NCBI RefSeq assembly: GCF_035918155.1
Contig: NZ_CP109328.1
Location: forward strand, 434,001-498,000
Reading direction: 5' to 3'
From: Streptomyces sp. NBC_01591
GTDB lineage: Bacteria; Actinomycetota; Actinomycetes; Streptomycetales; Streptomycetaceae
Length of the DNA: 64,000 nucleotides
The notes beneath the pieces were generated by a model. It saw only the letters and a list, made by a program, of their open reading frames with translations, did no database searches and had not been told where the DNA came from. The translations under genes were made by a program, and so were the position numbers. Position 1 is the first letter of the stretch. Each line of letters begins with the position of its first letter. Below, in pieces: positions 34,573-42,848 of the stretch.

Positions 34573-37385
34573 CAGTCCACCGCCCGCAGCAGCCCGCGCA
34601 CCACATCCGCGTCCGCGTGTTCGAGCTCGTCGAGGATGTCGAGGGCGGCGCGCCATGCCTCGCGCGCGGCCGCCGGGTCGCCGGCCGTGCGGAGGGTCTC
34701 GCCGAGGCTGTGCAACGCGTCCGCCTCGCCGTACCGGTTACCGAGCCGGCGGAACCCGTCCCGGCACTGGCGGTAGCTGTCGACGGCCTCGGCGTACTGC
34801 CCCAAGGCGCGGCGGGTGAAGCCGAGGGTCTGCCAGGTGTACGCCGCCCCGAGCGGGGTCCCCGCCGCACGGTGCAGCCGCAGTGCCTCGTGACTGCAGG
34901 CGAGCGCCTTCTCGTGGTCGCCCAGATGGGTGTGGCACCAGCCGATGTTGTTCAGCGCGCCGCCCTGCCCGGCCAGGTTGCCGACGGCGCGCTGCAGTTC
35001 GAGCACCTGCTCGAGGGAGTGAAGGGTGGCGCGGTAGTCGCCCTGTTGCTCGTACGACCAGGCGAGCGTCCGCAACGTGTCGGCCTGCGCCGTCAGGTCG
35101 CCCAGCCCCCGCTGGAGCTCCAGCGCCCGGAACAGCTCGCGGCGGGCCTCCTCGTACCGTCCCATACGGATCGCGGCCCGGCCCGACTCGCAATGGCACA
35201 GTGCCGTCCCGGCGGGGTCGCCCTGCCGCCGGACCGCGGCGATGGCCGTCCGCTGGGTGGCCACCCAATCGTGCCAGCGGCCGCTGAGATGAAGGAAGTC
35301 CGCCATGGCGAGCGGTAGTTGCCAGGCATGGCCGTCGAATCCGGCCGGGCCCGCCGCGACCGCGGCCGCGAGCAGCACGGCGTGCTCCGCCTCGAACCAC
35401 GCCATCGCCTGCTCGTACCCCTCCGGGCGGTGGGGTACGGAGCCGGGCACCGGCGCCGGCAGCGGCAGCTCGCCGCGGGCCGGGGCGAGCTGCCGACCCG
35501 CGGCGTGCGCGGTGTGCAGGCAGTGGTCGAGCAGGCGGTGCAGCGCCGCGGTGCGGTCCGCCCCGGGATCCTCGGCCGCCGTCAGGTCGGCGGCGTAGGC
35601 GCGCAGCAAGTCGTGGAAGGAGTACCGGCCGGGGCGGTGCTCGGCGATCAGATGGACGCGGGCCAGCGCGGTCAGCGCCGTTGCGGCCTCCCGGACGGGC
35701 AGACATGCCAGCGCCGCCACCGACGACGCGGCGACGTCCCGGCCGGGGTGCAGCCCGAGCAGCCGGAACACCCGTGCCGTGGTGGCGTCCAGCCGACGGT
35801 ACGACCACGAGAACACCGCTCGTACGCTGCTCGCCCCCTCGCCGGCGTCCAGCGCGTCCAGCCGCCCCCCGGCGTCGCGGAGTTCGGCCACGACCGCGCT
35901 CAGCGCGAACCCGGGCCGGCCGGCGGCGCGGGCGGCGGTCACGGCGAGCGCCAGCGGCAGGCGGGCGCACAGCTCGATCAGCTCGGTCACCGGCTCCGGT
36001 TCCGCGGCCACCCGGTCCGTGCCGAGCCGGGCGGCGAGCAGTTCGCGCGCCTCCTCCCGCGGCAGCACGTCGAGGGAGAGCAGCAGGGCGCCGTCGGTGA
36101 CGGCGAGACCGGCCAGCTGGCTGCGGCTGGTGACGACCACGGCACAGCCGGCGCTGCCCGGGAGCAGCGGGCGGACCTGGGTGGCGTCGGCGGCATTGTC
36201 GAGGACGAACAGCATGCGGCGACCGGCGGTCTCGGTGCGCAGCAGCGCCGCCCGCGCCTCCAGCGCGTCCGGGATCCGTTCCGGCGGCACCGACAGCGCT
36301 TCCAGGAAGCCGCGGATCGCCTCGCCGGGCGGCATCGGTCCGGCAGCGGGGGCGAAGCCGCGCAGGTTCACGTACAGCTGGCCGTCCGGAAAGCCCGGCG
36401 CCGCGCGGTGCGCCCAGTGCAGCGCCAGCGTCGTCTTCCCCGCGCCCGCGGTGCCGGCGATCACGCAGACGGCCGGGCCCGGCCCGGTGGCTGCATCGCC
36501 GGGCAGCCTGTCCAGCATCCGCAGCTCGGCCCGGCGGCCGGCGAACCCGCCGACAGCGGCGGGCAGTTGCCGAGGCGCCGCCGACGGCCGCCCGGCGCGG
36601 GCGGCCCGCTCGGACGGCCGGGGCTCGGGCCGGGGCAGGTCGAGCCGCGGGTCGCCGCGCAGCATGCGCAGCTGCAGATCCCCCAGCGGGGCGGACGGCT
36701 CGATGCTCAACTCGTCGGCCAGCAGCCGATGCACCTCCCGGTAGGCGTCGAGTGCTTCCGCCTGCCGCCCCGACCGGTACAGCGCCAGCATCAGCTGTCC
36801 CCACAGCCCCTCTCGAAGGGGGTGTTCGCGCACCGACTGCCGCAGCTCCGGCACCAGCGCGTCGTGCCGGCCGCAGGCCAGGTCCGCTTCGATGCGGGCC
36901 TGAAGAACGTCGAGCCGTTGCTCGGCCAGCCGCGTGGCCTCCGCCTCCACCACCGGCCCGGTCGGGACATCGGCGAGCGCGGGGCCACGCCACAGCGCGA
37001 GCGCCTCCGCGAGCAGGCCCGCCGCGCGTTCCGCATCGCCGACCGCCAGCGCCGCGCGGCCGGACTCGCCGAGCCGGGCGAAGGCGGCGGCGTCCAGGTC
37101 GTCCTCGGCCAGCACCACCTGATAGCCGGGCGGCCGGGTGACGAGCAACCGGCCCTGCCGATCGCCGAGTTCGCGGCGCAGCCGCATCACGTACTGCTGA
37201 ATGAGATTGGCAGCGGCCTTGGGCTCGCGGTCACCCCACAGCTCCGCCCCCAGCCGGCCCGTCGGCACGGGGACATCGCGCTGCACCAGCAGGGTGGCGA
37301 GCAGCGTGCGGGGCTTGGCGGCGGAGATCCCCCGCCAGCGGGTGCCGTCGAAGACTTCGAGCGGTCCGAGGATCCGAAAGCGCAT
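34572..37385 (-). CDS. AfsR/SARP-type regulator 2 with NB-ARC and TPR domains
   Basis: A 937-residue full-length AfsR-type protein. Order: winged helix (MRFRILGPLEVFDG), activation domain (LWRGPALADVP), NB-ARC ATPase with Walker A GTAGAGKTT, LFVLDNAAD and LPLALAV, then a C-terminal TPR array (several helix pairs such as GNLAGQGGALNNIGWCHTHLG and QTLGFTRRALGQYAEA). Expected to activate transcription after ATP and protein-partner sensing. It precedes the E1-protease-peptide operon on the same strand with a 167-bp gap. Together with SARP 1 it brackets that cassette. Confidence 0.93.
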   Translation of the reverse strand: MRFRILGPLEVFDGTRWRGISAAKPRTLLATLLVQRDVPVPTGRLGAELWGDREPKAAANLIQQYVMRLRRELGDRQGRLLVTRPPGYQVVLAEDDLDAAAFARLGESGRAALAVGDAERAAGLLAEALALWRGPALADVPTGPVVEAEATRLAEQRLDVLQARIEADLACGRHDALVPELRQSVREHPLREGLWGQLMLALYRSGRQAEALDAYREVHRLLADELSIEPSAPLGDLQLRMLRGDPRLDLPRPEPRPSERAARAGRPSAAPRQLPAAVGGFAGRRAELRMLDRLPGDAATGPGPAVCVIAGTAGAGKTTLALHWAHRAAPGFPDGQLYVNLRGFAPAAGPMPPGEAIRGFLEALSVPPERIPDALEARAALLRTETAGRRMLFVLDNAADATQVRPLLPGSAGCAVVVTSRSQLAGLAVTDGALLLSLDVLPREEARELLAARLGTDRVAAEPEPVTELIELCARLPLALAVTAARAAGRPGFALSAVVAELRDAGGRLDALDAGEGASSVRAVFSWSYRRLDATTARVFRLLGLHPGRDVAASSVAALACLPVREAATALTALARVHLIAEHRPGRYSFHDLLRAYAADLTAAEDPGADRTAALHRLLDHCLHTAHAAGRQLAPARGELPLPAPVPGSVPHRPEGYEQAMAWFEAEHAVLLAAAVAAGPAGFDGHAWQLPLAMADFLHLSGRWHDWVATQRTAIAAVRRQGDPAGTALCHCESGRAAIRMGRYEEARRELFRALELQRGLGDLTAQADTLRTLAWSYEQQGDYRATLHSLEQVLELQRAVGNLAGQGGALNNIGWCHTHLGDHEKALACSHEALRLHRAAGTPLGAAYTWQTLGFTRRALGQYAEAVDSYRQCRDGFRRLGNRYGEADALHSLGETLRTAGDPAAAREAWRAALDILDELEHADADVVRGLLRAVD

Positions 37386-37472
37386 CCGCCTCCTTTGTGC
37401 TCGGGACCGTATGGCAGGTGATCTTGCCACTGGTGGAGGCGGGGGACCAGGCCTGGGCCCGGTCCTGCCCTG

Positions 37473-38206
37473 CTAAGTGGTTTCGAGGTGGTAGCCGGCG
37501 CGGTCGCGGGCGTAGAGGGCGGCGAAGGCGGTGAGTCGTTCGGCGGGGTCGGCGGCGTCGATGCCGCACAGGCGGGCGATGCGGCCCAGGCGGTAGTCCA
37601 CCGTGTTGGGGTGCAGGTTGAGGTCGGCGGCCGTGGCCTTGCGGTCGAATCCGTGACGCAGGTAGGCGCGGAGGGTTTTCTCCCAGTCGGGGTGGTCGTC
37701 CAGCGGCTGCAGCCGCCGGAGCAGCAGTTCGCGACCGGGGCCGGGACGGGTGAGCTGGTAGGTGACGACGACGTCCAGGAGGTAGGCGCCGGGGGGCTGC
37801 CCGGTGGCCAGGGCGATCTGGAGGATCTCTTCGCTCTGGGCTCGGGCGTCGGGAACCGCGTCGGGGACGGCCACGACGGCTGCCGCGTGCACAGGGGTCG
37901 CGATCAGAGCGGTGAGCCGGTCGGTGAGGTCACGCAGCAGCGGCTCGGGACTGTTGTCGGAGCCCGGTGGCAGAGGGATGAGAGCGGTGGCGGCCGGGTC
38001 CTGGACGAGGGCCAGCGCGTCGTCGCCGGCGTGGTCGGCCAGGATTCGGCGGACGGCGTTGGCGCGGCGGTGCCGGGTGATCTCGGGGGCACGGCCGGGG
38101 TCGGCGGACGGTGCGGTGCCGAGGCGGAGGCTGAGCACGAGGTACTGCTCGGGCAGGGCCTGCTCGGCACGGTCCACCACATCCAGGGGCGCAACGACGA
38201 AGCACT
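37473..38206 (-). pseudogene. PucR-type regulator fragment, N-terminus missing
   Basis: The C-terminal part of a PucR/CdaR-like regulator: a GGDEF-like middle, then the helix-turn-helix LRAYLRHGFDRKATAADLN and HPNTVDYRLGRI near the end. About 240 residues align; the family is normally near 400 or more, and the upstream sequence (38207-38392) does not continue it. It stops short of a phage endolysin gene, so a deletion or insertion probably removed its start. Confidence 0.75.
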
Positions 38207-38392
38207 GAGCTGCTTCACCGGCGCCTGCACCCATGCCGAGACCAACGGCAGACCCCGCACGCTCAGCCGGCCCCTGTCTCCGCCGGGCGCCCACCGACGG
38301 ACCGACGCCCAGGGCGCGATCGGCAGCGAGACCCCGGTGACCGTGACCTTCGCGAGGTCGTCACCGGGGCCGGGAACGCGTCGCGGCGGCGG

Positions 38393-39343
38393 TCAGGCCT
38401 CCCCGGTGTTGATGTTGACGTCGATGACGGCCCGCTCGATCGCGGCCTCGACCGCGGAGACGATGGTCTCCGTATCGGCACCCGTGCCGACCTGACCCGC
38501 GAGCGCGGTGATCGCGGCCGTCTGGGCGGCCATCCGCCTGTCCATGGACCGGATGCGGGCCTGCATGTCCTTCAGGATGGACTGCGGCTGCCACGTCGGG
38601 TTCGTCGAATGGTCCGCCGCGTCCGCCGGACCGCCGATCGCGTCGGTCTTCCACACGGCGTCGAAGATGTCGCGCTTGGTGATTCCCGCCATGGGGTCCT
38701 CCTCGTGGTCGGAGCCGGGGTTCCAGCTCGCGGGGTGCTTGAGTCGTTCGGAAACGTCGGTGCGGAGCTTGGGCATGGTGAAACCACGGGGGTCGACCTT
38801 GTCGTTCGACCACTCCAGATGGCCGATCACGGACTTCGCCGACCATTTGTGCGCCCGGCACAGGGCGGCCTGGACGCGGACGATCGCGTCGTACTGCGCC
38901 TTGGGCCAGGGGTCCTTGCCGTCGCCGAGGTTCTCGCACTCCCACCCGTAGAACCGCGCGTTGCCGTCGACCCCGTTGCTGTTGCCGTGGGTGGGCGGAG
39001 TCGGCCGGGTGCCGTACGACTCGGCTATGACCTGCTCCAGCACCTTGGGGTCGCCGCCGCCGGCGTGATTCGCGCGGCCCCAGCCGACCATGTGCACCCG
39101 GCCGTCCTTCGCGATCATCCCGTGGCACAGCGGACCGGGCAGGTCCGCATAGCCGTCACGGACGATCCGGACCGTCGCCGCGGTGCCCTTGGTCACGGTG
39201 TGGTGCACGATGCTGCCGTTGACCGGGCCCCAGGGGCCCTTCGAATTGCGGTTGTGGGTACGCCAGTTGCCGACCTCGACCACACGCACGCCCTCGGCGC
39301 GCAGCGCCTTGAGGACAGCAGAGGCGGACAGAGGAGTAGCCAT
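38393..39343 (-). CDS. Phage-type N-acetylmuramoyl-L-alanine amidase (endolysin)
   Basis: A 316-residue amidase_2/PGRP-type lysin. Zinc-ligand candidates: HHT in SIVHHTVTKGTA, His in IGHLEWS and the nearby WECENLGDGKDPW. After about residue 215 come a helical linker and a coiled-coil-like tail (MQARIRSMDRRMAAQTAAI) as in actinophage lysins. It would cleave the amide between MurNAc and L-Ala. No holin, capsid or tail gene is present, so this is a lone remnant of a prophage between two broken host genes. No signal peptide. Confidence 0.88.
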   Translation of the reverse strand: MATPLSASAVLKALRAEGVRVVEVGNWRTHNRNSKGPWGPVNGSIVHHTVTKGTAATVRIVRDGYADLPGPLCHGMIAKDGRVHMVGWGRANHAGGGDPKVLEQVIAESYGTRPTPPTHGNSNGVDGNARFYGWECENLGDGKDPWPKAQYDAIVRVQAALCRAHKWSAKSVIGHLEWSNDKVDPRGFTMPKLRTDVSERLKHPASWNPGSDHEEDPMAGITKRDIFDAVWKTDAIGGPADAADHSTNPTWQPQSILKDMQARIRSMDRRMAAQTAAITALAGQVGTGADTETIVSAVEAAIERAVIDVNINTGEA

Positions 39344-39480
39344 TCGTTTCCCTTTCAGCCCGGGGTGTACGCGACGTTGCGGACCTTGCCGGTGAACCCG
39401 ATCCGTCACCGTGTACTTCGTATTGTCTGCCACCGTCCGCGTGAACGTGAATCGGGTCGAGATGACGACCGGTTCACAGG
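39344..39480 (-). pseudogene. Phage tail-protein 3' remnant upstream of lysin
   Basis: Reading toward the lysin, one frame ends IGFTGKVRNVAYTPG then stop, just before the lysin start. That is a phage-like tail or minor structural protein end, but a stop codon and frame change cut it off from FTFTRTVADNTKYTV upstream. It supports a phage origin for the lysin. Confidence 0.4.
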
Positions 39481-39522
39481 AGTTCCATACCCCTGCAACG
39501 GCAGCCGGACTCGACACTTCTG

Positions 39523-39768
39523 CCCGCCATTCCGTCTCTGATCAACACCGGCTTCGCCGAAGGCCCCGCCCGCAACCGGGCGTTGGCGACCTGGGGCGGT
39601 GCCGGAGGCGTCGGACTCGCCTCCGGATCCCTGCTCGGCGGTGTCCTCACCAACAGCCTCGGCCGGCAAGCGGTGTTCTACGTCAACGTCCCGCTCGCCC
39701 TGGGCGTCGCACTCGCCGCCGCCCGCCCGCACCGCGGCGAACGCGGACATCGGGCGGCCGTTGTATGA
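39523..39768 (+). pseudogene. MFS transporter fragment (EmrB/QacA type)
   Basis: About 82 residues of a drug-efflux MFS protein: PAIPSLINTGF, then ATWGGAGGVGLASGSLLGG and FYVNVPLALGVALAA, which is the TM5-TM6 segment. No start and no following helices. It is the right-hand truncated neighbour of the phage remnant. Confidence 0.75.
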
Positions 39769-39837
39769 CAGTTCGGAGGCGTGAACTACCGGGACAGGCG
39801 CAGGTTCCGGCTGCTGATCCCAAGTCTCGGCTTCGGT

Positions 39838-40617
39838 CTACGTCTGCTCGGTGGACTGCGGGGCGGCCTCGTTTCGTGCGCCGGCGCTGACCAGCCCTGT
39901 CTCGTAGGCGACGATGACGGCCTGGACACGGTCACGGAGTCCGAGCTTGGCGAGGATGCGGGCGACGTGCGTCTTGACGGTCGCCTCGGCCAGGTGGAGG
40001 CGGGTGGCGAGTTCGGCGTTGCTCAGTCCTTGGGCCAGCAGGCCGAGGACCTCCAGTTCGCGCGGGGTGAGCGAGGCGAGGTCGCGGTGGAGGACGGCGG
40101 TGTCGCTGCCGCGCTGGGTGAACCGCTGCACGAGACGGCGGGTGATGGCGGGCGCGAGGAGAGCGTCGCCGGTACGGACCGTGCGGACGGCCGCGGTCAG
40201 TTGCTCGGGGGTGACGTCCTTGAGGAGGAAGCCGCTGGCCCCGGCGGACAGCGCCGCGTAGACGTATCGGTCGAGGTCGAAGGTGGTCAGGATGATGACG
40301 CGGGGTCTGTCGGGGAACGGGGTCTCCCCTGCTCTGTGGGGTCTCCCCTGCTCGAGCGAAGCCGAGAGCTTGGGGAAGGAGTTGAGAGCTTGGGGAACGG
40401 CGAGGATGCGGCGGGTGGCCTCCAGGCCGTCCATCTCGGGCATCCGGACGTCCATCAGGACCACGTCGGGACGTGTGCGGCGGACCGCTTCGACCGCTTC
40501 GGTTCCGTTGGTCGCCTCGGCGACGACGTCGATGCCGTCGGCGCCGAGGATCAACCGGAATCCGGTACGGACCAGGGTCTGGTCGTCGGCGAGGAGCACA
40601 CGCAGCGGCTCGGTCAC
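39838..40617 (-). CDS. NarL/LuxR-type response regulator with in-frame repeat insertion
   Basis: A 259-residue regulator: receiver domain (DDQ near 14, phospho-Asp in VVLMDVRMP, Lys in FLLKDV) and C-terminal LuxR helix-turn-helix (SLTPRELEVLGLLAQG). GTG start overlaps the kinase stop. Relative to the family, about 30 residues are inserted in the receiver between TRRILAVP and RPRVIILTTFD. They are encoded by a repeated element (see 40319-40397). It probably lies on a surface loop, but receiver function may be changed. Partner of the adjacent kinase; the divergent ABC/FtsX operon is its likely target. Confidence 0.92.
   Translation of the reverse strand: MTEPLRVLLADDQTLVRTGFRLILGADGIDVVAEATNGTEAVEAVRRTRPDVVLMDVRMPEMDGLEATRRILAVPQALNSFPKLSASLEQGRPHRAGETPFPDRPRVIILTTFDLDRYVYAALSAGASGFLLKDVTPEQLTAAVRTVRTGDALLAPAITRRLVQRFTQRGSDTAVLHRDLASLTPRELEVLGLLAQGLSNAELATRLHLAEATVKTHVARILAKLGLRDRVQAVIVAYETGLVSAGARNEAAPQSTEQT
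40319..40397. repeat. Streptomyces-type repeated hairpin element inserted in coding sequence
   Basis: The element holds ggggtctcccctgctc twice (40319-40334 and 40338-40353, 19-bp period) and gagagcttggggaa twice (40364-40377 and 40384-40397, 20-bp period) around a CTCGAG core. This resembles the short palindromic repeat often scattered between Streptomyces genes. Here it is inside the response regulator and keeps the frame. Confidence 0.7.
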
Positions 40618-41978
40618 GGTGTCTCCAAGGGGATCAGGGCCTCCACACGGTAGCCGCCGGTCAGGCGCCGGCCGGTGTTCAGGGTTCCGTCGTGGACGGC
40701 GAGGCGCTCGCGCAGGCCGATCAGGCCCCGGCCGCTTCCGGCGGCCGCGCCCGCGCCCGGGTGTCCACCGGTGTCGGTGACTTCCACCCGGAGCCGTTCC
40801 GGGCCGTATGCGACGGTCACGGCGGCGGTGGCGCCGGACGCGTGCTTCACGGTGTTGGTCAGGGCTTCCTGGACCACGCGGTAGGCGGCGAGTTCGAGGC
40901 CGGGCGGGAGGGGACGGGGCGGGCCCGTCACGGTCAGGTCGACGGGCAGTCCGGTGTCCCGGACCCGTCCGACCAGCGCTTCCAGCTGGTCCAGGCCGGG
41001 TTGCGGGGCCAGCTCCGCCGCCGTGTCGGCCAGGTCCGCACCTTCGTCCGTCCCCTCGCCCTCGGCGGCCATGGTGAGCAGTCCCATGACGTGGCGCAGC
41101 TCGGTCATGGCCGCCCGCCCGCCCGCCTCGACGGCGAGCAGCGCCTCACCGGCCTGCTCGGGGGAGGCTTTCATGATCTTGCGGGCGGCGCCCGCCTGGA
41201 TGATCATCACGCTGACGTTGTGCGTGACGACGTCGTGCAGTTCGCGGGCGATCCTGGCCCGCTCATGCTCGACGGCCCGGCGCAGCGCCTCGGCCTGTTC
41301 GCGTTCCAGGGCGGAGAGCCGGGTGCGGCCCTCGGCGGTTCGGAGTTTCCAGGTACGCAGGCCGACGGCGGCCACGGCCATCGGGGCCAGGATCAGCAGG
41401 GCGATGTACTCGTTGGGGACGATCGGTGTCACCGAGTTCCCCGATGTGCCGACCAGGACGACCGACACCGGCAGCGCCGCCAGGGTCGCCACCCGGTACG
41501 GGCTGTACACGGCGGCGCTGTAGACGGCGATGACGAACGCGTAGAAGGTCAGCCGCAGAACGCTCTGCGGTGTCGCCAGTGTCGCGGCCGTCACGATGCA
41601 CAGCACGGCGAGCGGGTAGCGGCGGCGCAACGCCAGGGCACCCGAGGCGATGACCGCGAGGGTCACCATGAAGGCCATGCCGCCGGGGCCGGACGGGCGC
41701 GGCACGACGCGCTCCACGCCGGGTGCGATCTCACGCACCACGACGTTGTCGGCGTTGTCGATGCCGTAGTAAACGGTGACGATTCCGAGTGCCAGTGCCA
41801 CCAGCACGTCGAACTGCCAGGCGCGCCGGGTCGGCCGCAGCGGTGGACCGCTCGGCAGCCTGGCGTCGCGGACCGTCCGGCGGGCGGCTTCCCGCAGCCG
41901 CTCCAGCGTCGTACGTACGTCCATCACCGGTTCATTGTCGTCGCCGCGCGGACCCGCGGAGTCCGTCCCGGTGGTCAT
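40614..41978 (-). CDS. NarL-family sensor histidine kinase
   Basis: A 454-residue kinase with about four to five membrane segments in the first 200 residues, then a HisKA_3 dimerisation helix with phospho-His in ERARIARELHDVVTH, and an HATPase domain (LAAYRVVQEALTNTVKHA, then GRGLIGLRERL). I start at ATG 41978; a GTG at 41984 is also in frame. Its stop overlaps the regulator start. No extracellular sensing domain is evident, so it may sense membrane stress or the substrate of the divergent ABC exporter. Confidence 0.92.
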   Translation of the reverse strand: MTTGTDSAGPRGDDNEPVMDVRTTLERLREAARRTVRDARLPSGPPLRPTRRAWQFDVLVALALGIVTVYYGIDNADNVVVREIAPGVERVVPRPSGPGGMAFMVTLAVIASGALALRRRYPLAVLCIVTAATLATPQSVLRLTFYAFVIAVYSAAVYSPYRVATLAALPVSVVLVGTSGNSVTPIVPNEYIALLILAPMAVAAVGLRTWKLRTAEGRTRLSALEREQAEALRRAVEHERARIARELHDVVTHNVSVMIIQAGAARKIMKASPEQAGEALLAVEAGGRAAMTELRHVMGLLTMAAEGEGTDEGADLADTAAELAPQPGLDQLEALVGRVRDTGLPVDLTVTGPPRPLPPGLELAAYRVVQEALTNTVKHASGATAAVTVAYGPERLRVEVTDTGGHPGAGAAAGSGRGLIGLRERLAVHDGTLNTGRRLTGGYRVEALIPLETP

Positions 41979-42140
41979 TCCCACCGCACCGGATACATCA
42001 CCCGCCTACATCGCAGGGATGACGTTTCTCAGGGCTCATCCCAGCGCGGTACCGCAATGGGTTCGGGCGGGCGACGCGTGGGGGCCGGGCCCGCTCCTAG
42101 CGTTCACGCAGCCAACTGCCCGTACCCGAGGAGCCCTCTC

Positions 42141-42848
42141 ATGACCATGCCGGTGATCGAACTGCGCGAGGTGAGCCGCCGATACGACGACGGCCCGCCC
42201 GCTCTGCACGAGGCGTCGCTGACCGTGCAGCCCGGCGAGGCCGTCGCGATCCTCGGCCCTTCCGGCAGCGGCAAGTCCACGCTGCTCAATCTGATCGCGG
42301 GCCTGGACCGGCCCGATACGGGGACCGTCACCGTGGACGGGGTGCGGGTGGACCAGCTGGGCGAAGCCGGATCCGCGCTCTACCGCCGGTCAAGGATCGG
42401 CATGGTCTTCCAGTTCTTCAACCTGCTCGACGATCTGACCGTCACCGACAATGTCGTCCTGCCCGCGCGCCTCGCGGGTGCGGCACGTGGCGAGGCCGAC
42501 CGTCGGGCGGCGGAACTCCTGGAACTGCTGGGCATCGACCGGCACGCCCGCGCCTACCCGGGGCGGCTGTCCGGCGGCGAGCGGCAGCGCGTCGCGGTGG
42601 CCCGGGCGTTGATGAACCGGCCGGCGCTGCTCCTGGCCGACGAGCCGACCGGGGCCCTGGACACGGCCGCCGGACAGGACGTCAGCAGGCTGCTCACAGG
42701 CCTCAATGCCGAGGGCCAGACCATCGTCGTGGTCACCCACGACCTGGCTCTGGCCCGGTCCTGCACGAACCGTACGGTCCGGATCGCCGACGGCCGGATC
42801 ACCGAGGACGTCCGGTCGCAGGCCGTCGCCCCGGAGGCCGTCCGATGA
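42141..42848 (+). CDS. ABC transporter ATP-binding protein
   Basis: A 235-residue MacB/LolD-type ATPase: Walker A GPSGSGKST, signature LSGGERQRV, Walker B LLLADEP, switch VVTHD. Divergent from the kinase gene across about 160 bp and overlaps its permease by ATGA. Such ATPase-FtsX pairs next to LuxR-type two-component systems commonly export or sense antimicrobials. Confidence 0.93.
   Translation: MTMPVIELREVSRRYDDGPPALHEASLTVQPGEAVAILGPSGSGKSTLLNLIAGLDRPDTGTVTVDGVRVDQLGEAGSALYRRSRIGMVFQFFNLLDDLTVTDNVVLPARLAGAARGEADRRAAELLELLGIDRHARAYPGRLSGGERQRVAVARALMNRPALLLADEPTGALDTAAGQDVSRLLTGLNAEGQTIVVVTHDLALARSCTNRTVRIADGRITEDVRSQAVAPEAVR

Noticed and set aside
38393..39343. Intact prophage
   Set aside because: Only a lysin and a trace of a tail gene; no integrase, head, terminase or holin in the window.
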